Below are positions 50,751 to 59,556 of a stretch of 64,000 nucleotides of DNA, piece by piece. A model generated the notes under the pieces. The model had not been told where the DNA came from. It searched no databases and was given only the letters and a program-made list of their open reading frames with translations. The position numbers and the translations under genes were made by a program. Source of the DNA: Bacillota bacterium (GTDB lineage Bacteria > Bacillota > UBA4882 > UBA8346); assembly GCA_023401925.1 (NCBI GenBank), contig JAEXDA010000001.1, positions 19,790 to 83,789 on the forward strand, in the 5' to 3' direction. Each line of letters starts with the position of its first letter. Within the stretch, counting starts at the first letter, position 1.

Positions 50751-53348
50751 ATGCAGGCAAAGAACGAAACTGCTATTTTTTCTGGGGAACAGACCTGTCT
50801 GGCAAGGGATGCCTATCAAACCAAACTGAATGCGGACAAGACCCAGCTGGCTACAGACGGTTATCATACAGTACTGGCAGCCCAACCACAAGTAATACCG
50901 GCAGTAGCCGAAGGAGAACAGGAACTCTACCGGATCGGCGACTATATCGGCGATCGTTACGAAGTGCTGGCAATCCATCGGGGCGCCTGGGGAGTTGTTT
51001 ATGGGACCTATGATCATGAAGAGGAGTTACCCCGTGCCTTAAAGACAATCCAAAAAAGGTATCGTTTTGACAAGAAACTACTGGGGTTGTTCACGGAAGA
51101 AGCGGCGCTTTGGGTTAGTCTTGAGAAGCATCCTTATATTGTACGGGCTTACAATATAGAAAAATTTGAAGAGCAACCCTTTGTGATCACCGAATATATT
51201 AACAGTCCCCAGGGAAACGACTTGCGAAGCTGGCTGGGGAGTTCCAAGCTGACCTTGGCGGTTGGGGCGGAGCTGGCTTTAAAGATCGCCCAAGGTATGC
51301 AATATGCCCATCGAAAAGTGGCCGGACTAATCCACCGGGACTTAAAGCCGGCCAACATCCTAGTGGACGAGTATGCCCAACCCTATATCACCGATTTTGG
51401 CCTGGTCCACGCCGCAGGGTCCGATGCGGGGACCCCGGCTTATATGGCTCCGGAGCAATGGCGGAAGGAACCCATAACCATCCGGACTGATATTTATGCC
51501 TTCGGATGTATCCTTTACGAGATATTGACCGGACACCGGATGTATCCGGCTGCCGCCGTGGACGAATGGCGGTATATGCATCTGATACAGCATCCGGTTT
51601 CACTAAACCAATTAAAACCAGGAATTCCAGCCGGATTGGAAGAGCTTGTCTTGAAGTGTTTGGAAAAAGATCCGGATCGTCGCCCGCGCGATTGGGATGA
51701 GATTGTAGAAGTTTTGGCGGGCTGGTGTTATCAGCTTACCGGAGTGCCGCCGGTTTTAGACTTTAGTAATTATAAACTGGATGCCCGAGAGTTAATCCTG
51801 GCCAGTATTTCGCTTTCTAGCCTAAAAAAATATCCGGAGGCGTTGACTGTTTGCGAGCGGGCATTGGAAATTGATCCGAATTGGATAGACGCCTGGTATG
51901 TGAAGTCACTTTTTCTTGAACAGTTAGGCCGCAGTCAGGAGGCTTTAGATTGGCTTGATTCTCATTCCGAGCCGGATGATTATTATTTACCTTTGGCTAA
52001 GGCAATTCAATTAAGCGCTTTAAAGCGGCATGAAGAAGCGTTGATTTATTTTGATCAGCTGTTGGAAACGATGCCCAATGATGAAACAGTTTTACGAAAC
52101 AAAGGGATTGCCTTAAAAGGATTAAAACGTTACCAGGAAGCATTGGATTGTTATCACAAAATTTTAGCAATCGAACCTGATAATACGCAGATCTGGTGGA
52201 ACAAAACGAAAATTTTGGAAGAAATCGGAGAATATGAAGAGGCATTGATATGGTGCCAGCGATATGTAGAGGTAAAACCCAGAGATAACGATGGCTGGTT
52301 TACATTAGGTTTTATCCTAACCCATCTAAATCGTTTTTATGAAGGTTTGGATTGGTACAACCGTTATTTAGAAGTCAATCCGGATGATCCGGTGGCATGG
52401 TTCAATAAAGGGATTAGCCTTCATATTCTGAAGCGGTTTGATGAAGCGCTTGAATGTTTTGATAAAGCCATTGCATTGGAACCGGATAAATGCGAGGCTT
52501 GGGTGGAAAAAGCAGATAGTTTATATGAATTGGAACGTCACCAGGAGGCGTTGGATTGCCTGGGCCGGGCTTTGGGATTGAATTCTGCCGATGACCAGGC
52601 TTGGTATAAAAGAGGTCTGGTCCTGTTTCGCCTGGAGAAATACGCGGAGGTTATTTCCGACTGCGACCGGGCGCTGGAAATCAATTTGCATAACGTGGAT
52701 GCCTGGGTATGTAAGTTAAGGGCTTTGGGAAAATCGGCCGGTTGGGAGACATTGTCCCAATACGACCGGGCCTTGGAATTATGCCCGGACGGCTGGGAAC
52801 TGTGGGCCGAAAAAGGAAGGGTACTAAACGGTTTGAGACGCTATACAGAGGCGCTGCCGTGTTTTGATCGCGCCTTAGAGATACGAACTGATGAGTATTT
52901 TCCCTGGTTTAGGAAGGGAATTGCCCTTTATAAATTGGAAAATTACCAAGAAGCCTTATCCTGTTGCGACAGGGCATTAGGTCTCAATACCTTTGATGAA
53001 ACGTCGCTGGTATGGTATTACAAGGGATTGAGTTTGGACAAGTTGAGCCGCTATGGTGAGGCGGCGGAAGCTTTTGAACAGGCGGTGAAACTCAATCCGG
53101 AACAAGCTACGTATTTCAGCTGTCAAGCCCGTTCTTTATATCATATGGGAAGTTATGCGGAGGCGGTTGCGCTGTGTGACCGAACTTTAGCCATCGAACC
53201 TGAAGAAACATGGGGTTTGGAATATAAAGGGAAAAGCTTGATCATGCTGGGCCATACGGTGGAAGGCACTGCTTGCCTGAAAAAGTTGCTGGAGCTTGAC
53301 CCGGAATTGGATATCTGGGATGACTTTTCCGAGAAGATAGACGTATAA
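50751..53348 (+). CDS. Ser/Thr protein kinase with C-terminal TPR array, paralogue 4
   Basis: 865 aa, 20 bp after paralogue 3 in the same spacing as paralogues 1 and 2, so the pair was probably duplicated as a unit. Leader EQTCLARDAYQTKLNADKTQ, kinase motifs RALKTIQKRYRF, HRDLKPANILVDE, DFGLVHAAGSDAGTPAY and MAPEQWRKEPITI, then about fifteen TPRs ending LDIWDDFSEKIDV. It is closest to paralogue 3 in the TPR half. All four paralogues share HRD, DFG and APE motifs. The immunity genes resume 56 bp downstream. Confidence 0.93.
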   Translation: MQAKNETAIFSGEQTCLARDAYQTKLNADKTQLATDGYHTVLAAQPQVIPAVAEGEQELYRIGDYIGDRYEVLAIHRGAWGVVYGTYDHEEELPRALKTIQKRYRFDKKLLGLFTEEAALWVSLEKHPYIVRAYNIEKFEEQPFVITEYINSPQGNDLRSWLGSSKLTLAVGAELALKIAQGMQYAHRKVAGLIHRDLKPANILVDEYAQPYITDFGLVHAAGSDAGTPAYMAPEQWRKEPITIRTDIYAFGCILYEILTGHRMYPAAAVDEWRYMHLIQHPVSLNQLKPGIPAGLEELVLKCLEKDPDRRPRDWDEIVEVLAGWCYQLTGVPPVLDFSNYKLDARELILASISLSSLKKYPEALTVCERALEIDPNWIDAWYVKSLFLEQLGRSQEALDWLDSHSEPDDYYLPLAKAIQLSALKRHEEALIYFDQLLETMPNDETVLRNKGIALKGLKRYQEALDCYHKILAIEPDNTQIWWNKTKILEEIGEYEEALIWCQRYVEVKPRDNDGWFTLGFILTHLNRFYEGLDWYNRYLEVNPDDPVAWFNKGISLHILKRFDEALECFDKAIALEPDKCEAWVEKADSLYELERHQEALDCLGRALGLNSADDQAWYKRGLVLFRLEKYAEVISDCDRALEINLHNVDAWVCKLRALGKSAGWETLSQYDRALELCPDGWELWAEKGRVLNGLRRYTEALPCFDRALEIRTDEYFPWFRKGIALYKLENYQEALSCCDRALGLNTFDETSLVWYYKGLSLDKLSRYGEAAEAFEQAVKLNPEQATYFSCQARSLYHMGSYAEAVALCDRTLAIEPEETWGLEYKGKSLIMLGHTVEGTACLKKLLELDPELDIWDDFSEKIDV

Positions 53349-53404
53349 CAAAGACACAGAAGATTCAAACCGTAAAAATGTAAAAATTGAGGAGGAATGT
53401 CTTT

Positions 53405-53968
53405 ATGGAATTGCAGGCCTTCATTGAAAAACATCAACCGGGGAAGAACTTACAAAAAGCTACTCAATCCGAGATAGATCAATATTCTACCCGGCTTCCC
53501 GCGAGCATCCTGGAATTATGGCGGGGTTACGGCTTTGGTTCTTATGCGGGCGGATTAATCCGGCTAATTGACCCGGAGATTTATAATGATACTCTTTATA
53601 CCTGGCTCGGGAAAAAGAATGATAAGCGTATCCCTCTTGCGCTTTCGGCTTTCGGCGAGCTTTTTTATTACCGTGATTTAGGAAGTGGCGCGGAGGACGT
53701 CAGCGTCCTTAAGGTCCATTATAAATCGATTGATGTTTGTTCTTGGAGTCTTATGGATTTCTTTAATGATTATTTATGTAATGATGAAATGATTGAAGAA
53801 GTTCTACGGCAAGAACTTTTTCGGGAAGCTCTTGAAAAGCACGGACCCTTGAAAAACGACGAGATCTATTCGTTTGTTCCGGCGCTGGCAATGGGCGGGG
53901 CCGCCGAAGTCGAATTTATCAAAAAGGCAAATGCCCTGGTTCATTTGGATTTGTTGTTTCAGATGTAA
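53405..53968 (+). CDS. GAD-like/DUF1851 protein, Tdi1-type immunity protein
   Basis: This 187-aa protein matches the GAD-like plus DUF1851 layout of Tdi1, the immunity protein of the Tde1 DNase effector of Agrobacterium type VI secretion. N-terminal half: STRLPASILELWRGYGFGSY, GGLIRLIDPEIYNDTLYTWL and PLALSAFGELFYYRDLGSGA. C-terminal half: LRQELFREALEKHGPLKNDE and YSFVPALAMGGAAEVEFIKK, ending LVHLDLLFQ. Tdi1 relatives occur widely without Tde1. The start at ATG 53405 has GAGGAGG upstream; an ATG at 53387 is in frame but would place that site inside the gene. Confidence 0.85.
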   Translation: MELQAFIEKHQPGKNLQKATQSEIDQYSTRLPASILELWRGYGFGSYAGGLIRLIDPEIYNDTLYTWLGKKNDKRIPLALSAFGELFYYRDLGSGAEDVSVLKVHYKSIDVCSWSLMDFFNDYLCNDEMIEEVLRQELFREALEKHGPLKNDEIYSFVPALAMGGAAEVEFIKKANALVHLDLLFQM

Positions 53969-54088
53969 ACCCGCGTTGAGTTGCTCCAACTACAACGGGA
54001 AGTTCCATTTTGCGCTGCAGAGAAGGCGCCTTGGGAGCAAAAAACTGGTGGATCTCATCGTTCCTACGGTGAGAAAGGAGATTATGAT

Positions 54089-54574
54089 ATGGATGGAATC
54101 GAACAGTTCATTCAATGGGCCGAAGCTCAAGGGTGGCAGGTTGAGCGAAGAAGACCATCGGAAATTGAACTACCCAAGAATATCCAGGAACGGTATCCCC
54201 AAATCCCCCTGGAATTTCTGGAGTTCTTGAAACGGGTCAAATCTTGTGTCACTCCCGATCAGAAATCATGGTTCTTATGTCTGGACGATTATTTAGGAAC
54301 TGCGGATTCAGCTTTCAAATGGAATGAGATGGAGCAAATAAGTTTGGTCGAAGGCGATGACGACTATAATGAACCCATTATTGCCTTCTGGAATCAGCAT
54401 TTGCCCATCGCCTTATCGGTAAGAGACGATTATGAATATTACGCTGCAAATGTCGGGGACGATTTTGGCGCGGTAGTATATGGGTTTGAACCGGAGTTCG
54501 AAGAAACGAGTCAGGTTGCTACCTCGTTGGATCAGTTTTTAGAGGCGATTATCAGCAGGAAGATTGAGTTTTAA
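54089..54574 (+). CDS. SMI1/KNR4 family immunity-type protein
   Basis: A 161-aa single SMI1/KNR4 domain: IPLEFLEFLKRVKSCVTPDQ, KSWFLCLDDYLGT, FWNQHLPIALSVRDDYEYYA and VVYGFEPEFEETSQVATSLD then QFLEAII. Proteins of this family are the most common immunity proteins of contact-dependent and polymorphic toxins. Start ATG 54089 after GAAAGGAG; the 36 in-frame codons upstream (from 53981) have low-complexity text and no ribosome site. Confidence 0.83.
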   Translation: MDGIEQFIQWAEAQGWQVERRRPSEIELPKNIQERYPQIPLEFLEFLKRVKSCVTPDQKSWFLCLDDYLGTADSAFKWNEMEQISLVEGDDDYNEPIIAFWNQHLPIALSVRDDYEYYAANVGDDFGAVVYGFEPEFEETSQVATSLDQFLEAIISRKIEF

Positions 54575-54597
54575 TCTCCGGCAAGAGGTGAGACTAT

Positions 54598-55317
54598 ATG
54601 ATGAAAAGGAATCCCTGGGAAGAATTATACTTAAACCAAAATATGAGTGACTTTCATGCGAAGTTATCCTACTTCAACGGAGAGAGTTACCGGTTGGGGG
54701 AGGCGGACTTTGACCATGAAGTCATGGGGTGGTTGCGTCAATATTACTCCGGAGCCAGAGTTTATATTGATGCATTGGTGGAAAAGCTGGTTCGGGAAAA
54801 TTACCGGTTCGCCTTTCCTGACGGATACCGGCGCGCTCCCGACCCTTCCGTATTGGAATGGGCGCAGGAATTGTCTAAGACCAAAGGCATTTACTTGCCG
54901 TTGACCTTGACCGCCTGGATCTGCGAGATCGGGAATGTCAATCTCTGCGGGTCTCATCCCCAATGGGGAAAAAGTGGATATGCCTTTGAAGGTGATACCA
55001 ATGATGTTTGGTACACCGACCCGCTGGTTTTTGAAGTAGATCGGGAATATATTCTTTATGAACACGAGGAATGGTTATACCGGAAGGAAAAGTATGGCGA
55101 GGCTGAAACCGGACCGTTCCGCTTTTCCATCGCTCCGGACTTCATTCATAAAGCCAATGTCAGCGGCGGTCCTCCTTATGAGATCCTGGCCGACCGTCCC
55201 CAGGTGGATACTTTTTTAATCAATGACAGGCATGGCGCCGGTGTAGCTTACTATCTACGAAATTCATTGGATTGGGGAGGCTTTCCGGGGTTTGAGTATA
55301 TGACTGAGAAGAGGTGA
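54598..55317 (+). CDS. Hypothetical protein, 239 aa, SMI1-like in its second half
   Basis: N-terminal ~95 residues are unrecognised (FHAKLSYFNGESYRLGEADF, YYSGARVYIDALVEKLVREN). The second part has an SMI1-like flavour: YLPLTLTAWICEIGNVNLCG, SHPQWGKSGYAFEGDTNDVW then YTDPLVFEVD, and the end FLINDRHGAGVAYYLRNSLD. Complete in appearance; two ATGs (54598 and 54601) after AGAGGTGAG. It lies 23 bp after the SMI1 gene and 4 bp before the next gene. Confidence 0.65.
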   Translation: MMKRNPWEELYLNQNMSDFHAKLSYFNGESYRLGEADFDHEVMGWLRQYYSGARVYIDALVEKLVRENYRFAFPDGYRRAPDPSVLEWAQELSKTKGIYLPLTLTAWICEIGNVNLCGSHPQWGKSGYAFEGDTNDVWYTDPLVFEVDREYILYEHEEWLYRKEKYGEAETGPFRFSIAPDFIHKANVSGGPPYEILADRPQVDTFLINDRHGAGVAYYLRNSLDWGGFPGFEYMTEKR

Positions 55318-55321
55318 TTTC

Positions 55322-55993
55322 GTGGAAAATGATATTCATAAGTTAATGGACACCTTAATTGAAAATGTTTACAAGGATGATTTTATTGGCATTGCCTATG
55401 ATGTAACCGATGAATTGCTGAAGTTACCCAATGCCTTTGAAGCTATCGGACCCATTATCGAGTTAATTGAATCAAACCCAGAGGCCGATTTTGGAAATCC
55501 AGGTCCTTTGGTTCATTTTTTAGAAAACTTTGATGAATGGCAATACGATGAGAAACTTGTCGAATCCATACGAAGGCGCCCCACGGGACACACGTTGTTT
55601 ATGTTGAATCGAGTAATCAACGGTGCTAAGGATAGTAAAAAGAAGAGCTATCTAGAATTACTTGATTTTGTGATAAACGCCCCCCGGGTATCCAAGGATC
55701 TCCAAGAAATAGCCCGGGAGTACCGTTCTTTTCAAACGGGAGAAAGAGTGGATAAGGGCAGTTTATTGCTGGAACCAAGGAATATTGTCTTAAGCAAACC
55801 TGTTAATGGGCTAAAGGATTTAATTCGCATCAAGAATGCTTTAGGGTTTGAATTATCGGTGAAAGAGTTATTAGCGAACTCAAAAAATCTTCCTTTTACT
55901 CTGGTGAATAATATTCCGTATGGTAGAGCGGAGAATATGCTAATGAACCTGGGTGAACTCCGTGAAAAGCTGGAATTGCAACCGGTAAATTAA
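55322..55993 (+). CDS. Hypothetical two-domain protein, helical part plus L7/L12-like C-terminus
   Basis: A 223-aa protein. Residues 1-140 are helical, HEAT-like and similar in style to small immunity proteins (FEAIGPIIELIESNPEADFG then NPGPLVHFLENFDEWQYDEK). Residues ~155-220 resemble the ribosomal L7/L12 C-terminal fold: VLSKPVNGLKDLIRIKNALG and SVKELLANSKNLPFTLVNNI then YGRAENMLMNLGELREKLEL. The fusion is not one I know. GTG start after GAAGAGGTG. Confidence 0.68.
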   Translation: MENDIHKLMDTLIENVYKDDFIGIAYDVTDELLKLPNAFEAIGPIIELIESNPEADFGNPGPLVHFLENFDEWQYDEKLVESIRRRPTGHTLFMLNRVINGAKDSKKKSYLELLDFVINAPRVSKDLQEIAREYRSFQTGERVDKGSLLLEPRNIVLSKPVNGLKDLIRIKNALGFELSVKELLANSKNLPFTLVNNIPYGRAENMLMNLGELREKLELQPVN

Positions 55994-56050
55994 AAATTCA
56001 GCCTTTCCAAGGAGGTTTGTGAAATCGATTATATGACAGGAGATATTAAA

Positions 56051-56473
56051 ATGGAAAAGTATACAGATAAATCGGGGCTTTTTGAAGATTTTAACTTTAA
56101 ATTGGTAGTGATTGAAGCTTTGTTGGATAAGGATCCCAGTTTTAAAAAGGATTTGGAAGCATTAGTCGAAAAACATTCTAAAAACTACGAGTGCTATAAA
56201 GGGGCAGGACCTATTAGAGAGCTATTGCAATTTTTTTCCGAACTATCGATTGAACCAAAAGATTTGACCAAGATCACCGAATTATGTTTTGACGGCGGTA
56301 ATGAGATCTATGGTATGATACAGCCTGATTGGGATGGAGAAGATTGTTGCTTTGATATTGGATCAGTCAGGGGATTTGAATGTTTGAAAAACTTACAATC
56401 GGTAGTGTTGATCAGCATGGTAGATGAAGACGTATTAGAACCCTTGAAAGAACATGGGATTAGGATTGAATAG
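56051..56473 (+). CDS. DUF6892-like protein
   Basis: This 140-aa protein matches the style of DUF6892: FEDFNFKLVVIEALLDKDPS at the N-terminus, RELLQFFSELSIEPKDLTKI then TELCFDGGNEIYGMIQPDWD, and GEDCCFDIGSVRGFECLKNL. These proteins occur in immunity arrays; their function is unknown. I prefer ATG 56051, eight bases after AGGAG; the ATG at 56033 is 17 bases from a stronger AAGGAGG. Confidence 0.7.
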   Translation: MEKYTDKSGLFEDFNFKLVVIEALLDKDPSFKKDLEALVEKHSKNYECYKGAGPIRELLQFFSELSIEPKDLTKITELCFDGGNEIYGMIQPDWDGEDCCFDIGSVRGFECLKNLQSVVLISMVDEDVLEPLKEHGIRIE

Positions 56474-56512
56474 GCGACCGGGAATTTATCGCCGGAAAGT
56501 TAGCGTATGAAC

Positions 56513-56701
56513 TATATAAGTTGAAATAAATAATTTGAGCAAAAGGCAAAACAAATACCTAGGCTGACTGTAGGTCTATACCTCTCTCTTGCTCTCCCCC
56601 AATGGAGCTTTTTATGAAGCGGATTCAGTGGGAGAGTAACCGATAACTTCAAGGTCAAAAATCTTTTAGAGGTCAGCGTCTAGGGTTACTCTTCCACTGA
56701 A
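56513..56701. repeat. Partial MITE-like element with a long internal inverted repeat
   Basis: It begins with the same TATATAAGTTGAA end as the element at 43097, but no matching right end is found. Inside, TTCAGTGGGAGAGTAACC (56624-56641) pairs with GGTTACTCTTCCACTGAA (56684-56701), 17 of 18 bases. It lies in a 390-bp gap without a gene. Confidence 0.55.
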
Positions 56702-56866
56702 ACAACTACTTTGAACAACATCGTTGGGGAAGAGCAAGAGTTAGGTTAAATAGGCGTTCACTTTTTAACAGTCGCGATGCTTACCGCTTAAATCGAGGAT
56801 AACAATTATTTTACCAGCCTTAACGCGTCCATGCGCCGATTTATAACATAGATAGGGGATGTCTGA

Positions 56867-57280
56867 ATGCAAAGATACGATGATTTAAAAAAGGTATTAA
56901 ACGATAGAGATTTAGCGGAGCGATTCCAAGTGCTTCCCGAAGCGGAGTTGAAAAAATTGATTGGAGAAAATCCAAATGCGCCTGCCGATTATATCGATTT
57001 TTTAAGGGAAATCGGTTGTGGAGATATTGGTGATGGTCACTATATGATATATAGCGGCTTAATAGCCCCCGTAGATGTGTTCGACGCGGGAGTTGCAGAG
57101 AAATTAGACGGCATATTATTATTTGGCGATGATTTTAATGGTTTTTGCGGAGGCTTTGCAACAAATAAAAATTGGGACTTAATTGAGGTTGACGGCTGCA
57201 GTGACCCATATGAGCCCGAAATGACCTTTGAAGAGTTTATCAGGGATAAAATAAATATATATTTAGATAGCCTGGAGTGA
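56867..57280 (+). CDS. SMI1/KNR4 family immunity-type protein
   Basis: A 137-aa complete SMI1/KNR4 domain: LKKLIGENPNAPADYIDFLR then EIGCGDIGDGHYMIYSGLIA, LLFGDDFNGFCGGFATNKNW, LIEVDGCSDPYEPEMTFEEF. Intact and probably functional. TAGGGGATG lies before the ATG. It follows a 390-bp gap with a mobile-element remnant and is followed by several decayed genes. Confidence 0.82.
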   Translation: MQRYDDLKKVLNDRDLAERFQVLPEAELKKLIGENPNAPADYIDFLREIGCGDIGDGHYMIYSGLIAPVDVFDAGVAEKLDGILLFGDDFNGFCGGFATNKNWDLIEVDGCSDPYEPEMTFEEFIRDKINIYLDSLE

Positions 57281-57328
57281 GTAAGATGAGATCCCCCATT
57301 CATCATCTTATTATTAGATATCACCGAG

Positions 57329-57682
57329 ATGGCAGACCTTAAGATTCTAAAGTAATACCCAATCCGGCTGGCAAGATGTTGCAGATTCCATCCGGAAAAT
57401 GGATAATTACTGTTTTCCGGTGGTTCAATTAAACCTAATCGAAGATAATGAGGCTGAGAATACTTTAATGTTATCGGCGGAAATGGCCGATGTGCCCTTT
57501 TTATGGGGGACTGGAAATATGAAGACCCCAACGGTGGCGTCGCTGAAGTCAGACTACGGGAAAGCGACCAAGGCTATTTTTGTCAAGCGAAAAATGTGGT
57601 GACGGATATTGAGGAAGTATTAAGAATAGCTACAGTGTTTTATGAAACAGGTTCTTACGATAATCTTGACGATGTGGATTAA
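57329..57682 (+). pseudogene. Frameshifted small gene, about 115 codons
   Basis: Pieces in three frames give one protein: MADLKILK, then TQSGWQDVADSIRKMDNYCF to MLSAEMADVPFLWG, then DWKYEDPNGGVAEVRLRESD, QGYFCQAKNVVTDIEEVLRI and FYETGSYDNLDDVD, ending at TAA 57680-57682. The two breaks lie near 57352 and 57507. Family not identified; small immunity type. Confidence 0.6.
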
Positions 57683-57729
57683 ATGAAAACCATGATAATC
57701 TATGTGAATATGAATCCGGGAGGCTGACC

Positions 57730-57955
57730 ATGAAGTATTTTGAAGAAGCGAAATTTCTCTGGCAAAATTTTGTCCCCAAAAGCGGTCAGGCTGATACGGT
57801 TCAAAAGGGAATTTGCCAGGCTTTGATAGTTTTAAGCAGGCGATGAAGGATGGTCATTGCCTAAATACTTAATTACCAAAGGGGCGGATTTGGATTCGAA
57901 AGCAGGTAAATATACCGCCAGAGAACTGATTCATATGTTTGAACGTGAGAATTGA
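57730..57955 (+). pseudogene. Two gene remnants: a truncated 'VPKSGQADTVQ' protein and an ankyrin-type tail
   Basis: ATG 57730 (GGGAGG upstream) opens KYFEEAKFLWQNFVPKSGQA then DTVQKGICQAL and stops at 57846; full relatives that I know by this signature are far longer. From about 57837 another frame reads GWSLPKYLITKGADLDSKAG then KYTARELIHMFEREN, like the last repeat of an ankyrin protein, ending at 57955. Confidence 0.55.
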
Positions 57956-58012
57956 TGGAATTTATTAAGGAAAAGTGAAGATGTAACCATAGAATGGTAG
58001 ATTGCGCTGCTA

Positions 58013-58501
58013 ATGTGGATTGAGGAGAGATATATATTGGATTTACAGAGCGCGATAAATCAATTAAATAAAATGAGATTTTTAGGTGAAGATGATAGTA
58101 TTGAGGTTTTTGAAGATATACTTTCGGAAATTTATTATAACGGGGATCTAACTGTAATCAAAGAATTATGTTCGATCTTTGAAGACGACATCGATTTTCC
58201 ATCAGCCTCAGAGATGATAATGAAATGCATAATACATCTTTGCCACAAATGCGGCGAAAGGGATGGGATCCATGAACTGGTTTTCAATATGAACCGAATG
58301 TTTCCCCAAGGTAAAAAGTGTGCTGTAAAATTAACTCGCATGATAGTAAACTCCGAATCACTGATACAACCTTTTATTAATGAGTTAAAGAAAGTAGAAA
58401 GTCCTGCGAAAAACCTAACCGTAGAAGTATTAACTGAAATAAAAAATCATAATAGTGATAGTTACGAGGAAAAAGTTGACTTCATTCTCCAAAGTATATA
58501 G
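58013..58501 (+). CDS. Imm30-like immunity protein
   Basis: A 162-aa helical protein similar in pattern to Imm30: FEDILSEIYYNGDLTVIKEL then CSIFEDDIDFPSASEMIMKC in the centre, and VKLTRMIVNSESLIQPFINE and VEVLTEIKNHNSDSYEEKVD at the C-terminus. The match is by pattern only. Start ATG 58013; no strong ribosome site, and TTG 58034 (after GGAGAG) is an alternative. Confidence 0.6.
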   Translation: MWIEERYILDLQSAINQLNKMRFLGEDDSIEVFEDILSEIYYNGDLTVIKELCSIFEDDIDFPSASEMIMKCIIHLCHKCGERDGIHELVFNMNRMFPQGKKCAVKLTRMIVNSESLIQPFINELKKVESPAKNLTVEVLTEIKNHNSDSYEEKVDFILQSI

Positions 58502-58503
58502 GA

Positions 58504-58632
58504 AACATTGACATCTACCAAGAGGATAATCAATTAATCATCTTTAACGTAAACGAAGTAGCCAGCTGGTATAATGAGGAATCGGGAGATTTGGCTCCTT
58601 CACAAATACGATTGCCAATAGTTTTGATTTGA
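58504..58632 (+). pseudogene. Gene remnant downstream of the Imm30-like gene
   Basis: A start-less frame reads NIDIYQEDNQLIIFNVNEVA then SWYNEESGDLAPSQIRLPIV and stops at 58632. It resembles the C-terminal end of an SMI1-like protein. Confidence 0.45.
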
Positions 58633-58650
58633 ATAACAGGTGGTGTTAGT

Positions 58651-58998
58651 GTGTGTGAGAAATGTTACGTTTTAAGAGAGCTATTTAAAGCAGCAGAAAG
58701 TAATTCACATCAGAATTACATTCCTACATTAGCATTTATAAAAGAGATGGTCAGACAAGAAAGAATAGAATTGTTTGCAGGAGACTGCCCGATAGAAGAA
58801 GTAGAAAAGCACTTGTTTGACGAAATTCATTACACAATTAGCCATTATTTCAGGTGCAAGAGTTGTGAACAAAGTTTCTTTATTGGTGCTTGCATCAGAG
58901 GTATGCCTGTTTATAAGAGAATAAACGATTTAAACACTATAAATTTTAATACTATGTTGTGGGGGCGTTGTGGGATCTTGTATGAACATAGTTTCTAA
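58651..58998 (+). CDS. Hypothetical cysteine-rich protein, 115 aa
   Basis: Two possible metal sites: MCEKCYVLREL at the N-terminus and HYFRCKSCEQSFFIGACIRG in the second half. The middle is helical (IPTLAFIKEMVRQERIELFA). Not recognised, though the CxxC...CxxC plan is seen in other small array proteins. GTG start; GGTGGTG is a weak ribosome site. Confidence 0.6.
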   Translation: MCEKCYVLRELFKAAESNSHQNYIPTLAFIKEMVRQERIELFAGDCPIEEVEKHLFDEIHYTISHYFRCKSCEQSFFIGACIRGMPVYKRINDLNTINFNTMLWGRCGILYEHSF

Positions 58999-59030
58999 TT
59001 AAGTAATTTACATTTTCCTATAAGGCATAA

Positions 59031-59437
59031 ACTCCTACAGTGGATTTACCCGGTGGGAAAATCACTCCCGTAGATGATTCAGTGGGTATTTCAATCTGGG
59101 AGACTAATCGAGGCTGGAGATGGTTTGTTTTATAAACCGGACGGGCTACCGGCAGGGTACGTTACCGAAATCCCAATCTACCCAGTTTGGACTCGGTTGT
59201 GGATTCTTTGAAAGCGCTCGGTCAAGCGGATTATTCGATCCGAACAGTGGATTTTGTAAATATCTTTTTCCGGAAATGGGGAGCGTACATCAATTATGGG
59301 CAGAGATATAACCAGTTAATCATTACTTTTGAGGCGGAACAGCGGGAATTTTGAAAGTCTGTGATAGGCTCTTTGAGAAGCAGGGGTTTATTATTTCTAA
59401 AAAAACCGACTCTGTGGATTTATCTAAAATGAGCTAA
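59031..59437 (+). pseudogene. Decayed gene, about 130 codons in several frames
   Basis: Segments: ITPVDDSVGISIWETNRGWR then WFVL and a stop; LPSLDSVVDSLKALGQADYS to GAYINYGQRYNQLIITFEAE and a stop; VCDRLFEKQGFIISKKTDSV then DLSKM and TAA at 59437. They read as parts of one protein. No start is found. The gap 58999-59030 is empty. Confidence 0.55.
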
Positions 59438-59503
59438 TAATTATGAACCCATTCTTGGAAGGAGTGGCCCGGAAGAGGTTGAAAATTTAAGTAAAATATA
59501 GCT

Positions 59504-59556
59504 AATAGAGCACATATCGTTAATCACCCAATTTATGGGGCCGATTGAAATAGTAA
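59504..59556 (+). repeat. Duplicated 37-bp segment, copy B
   Basis: Matches 46811-46847 over 37 bases with one mismatch; it covers the presumed 5' end and start codon of the ORF at 59535. Confidence 0.7.
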
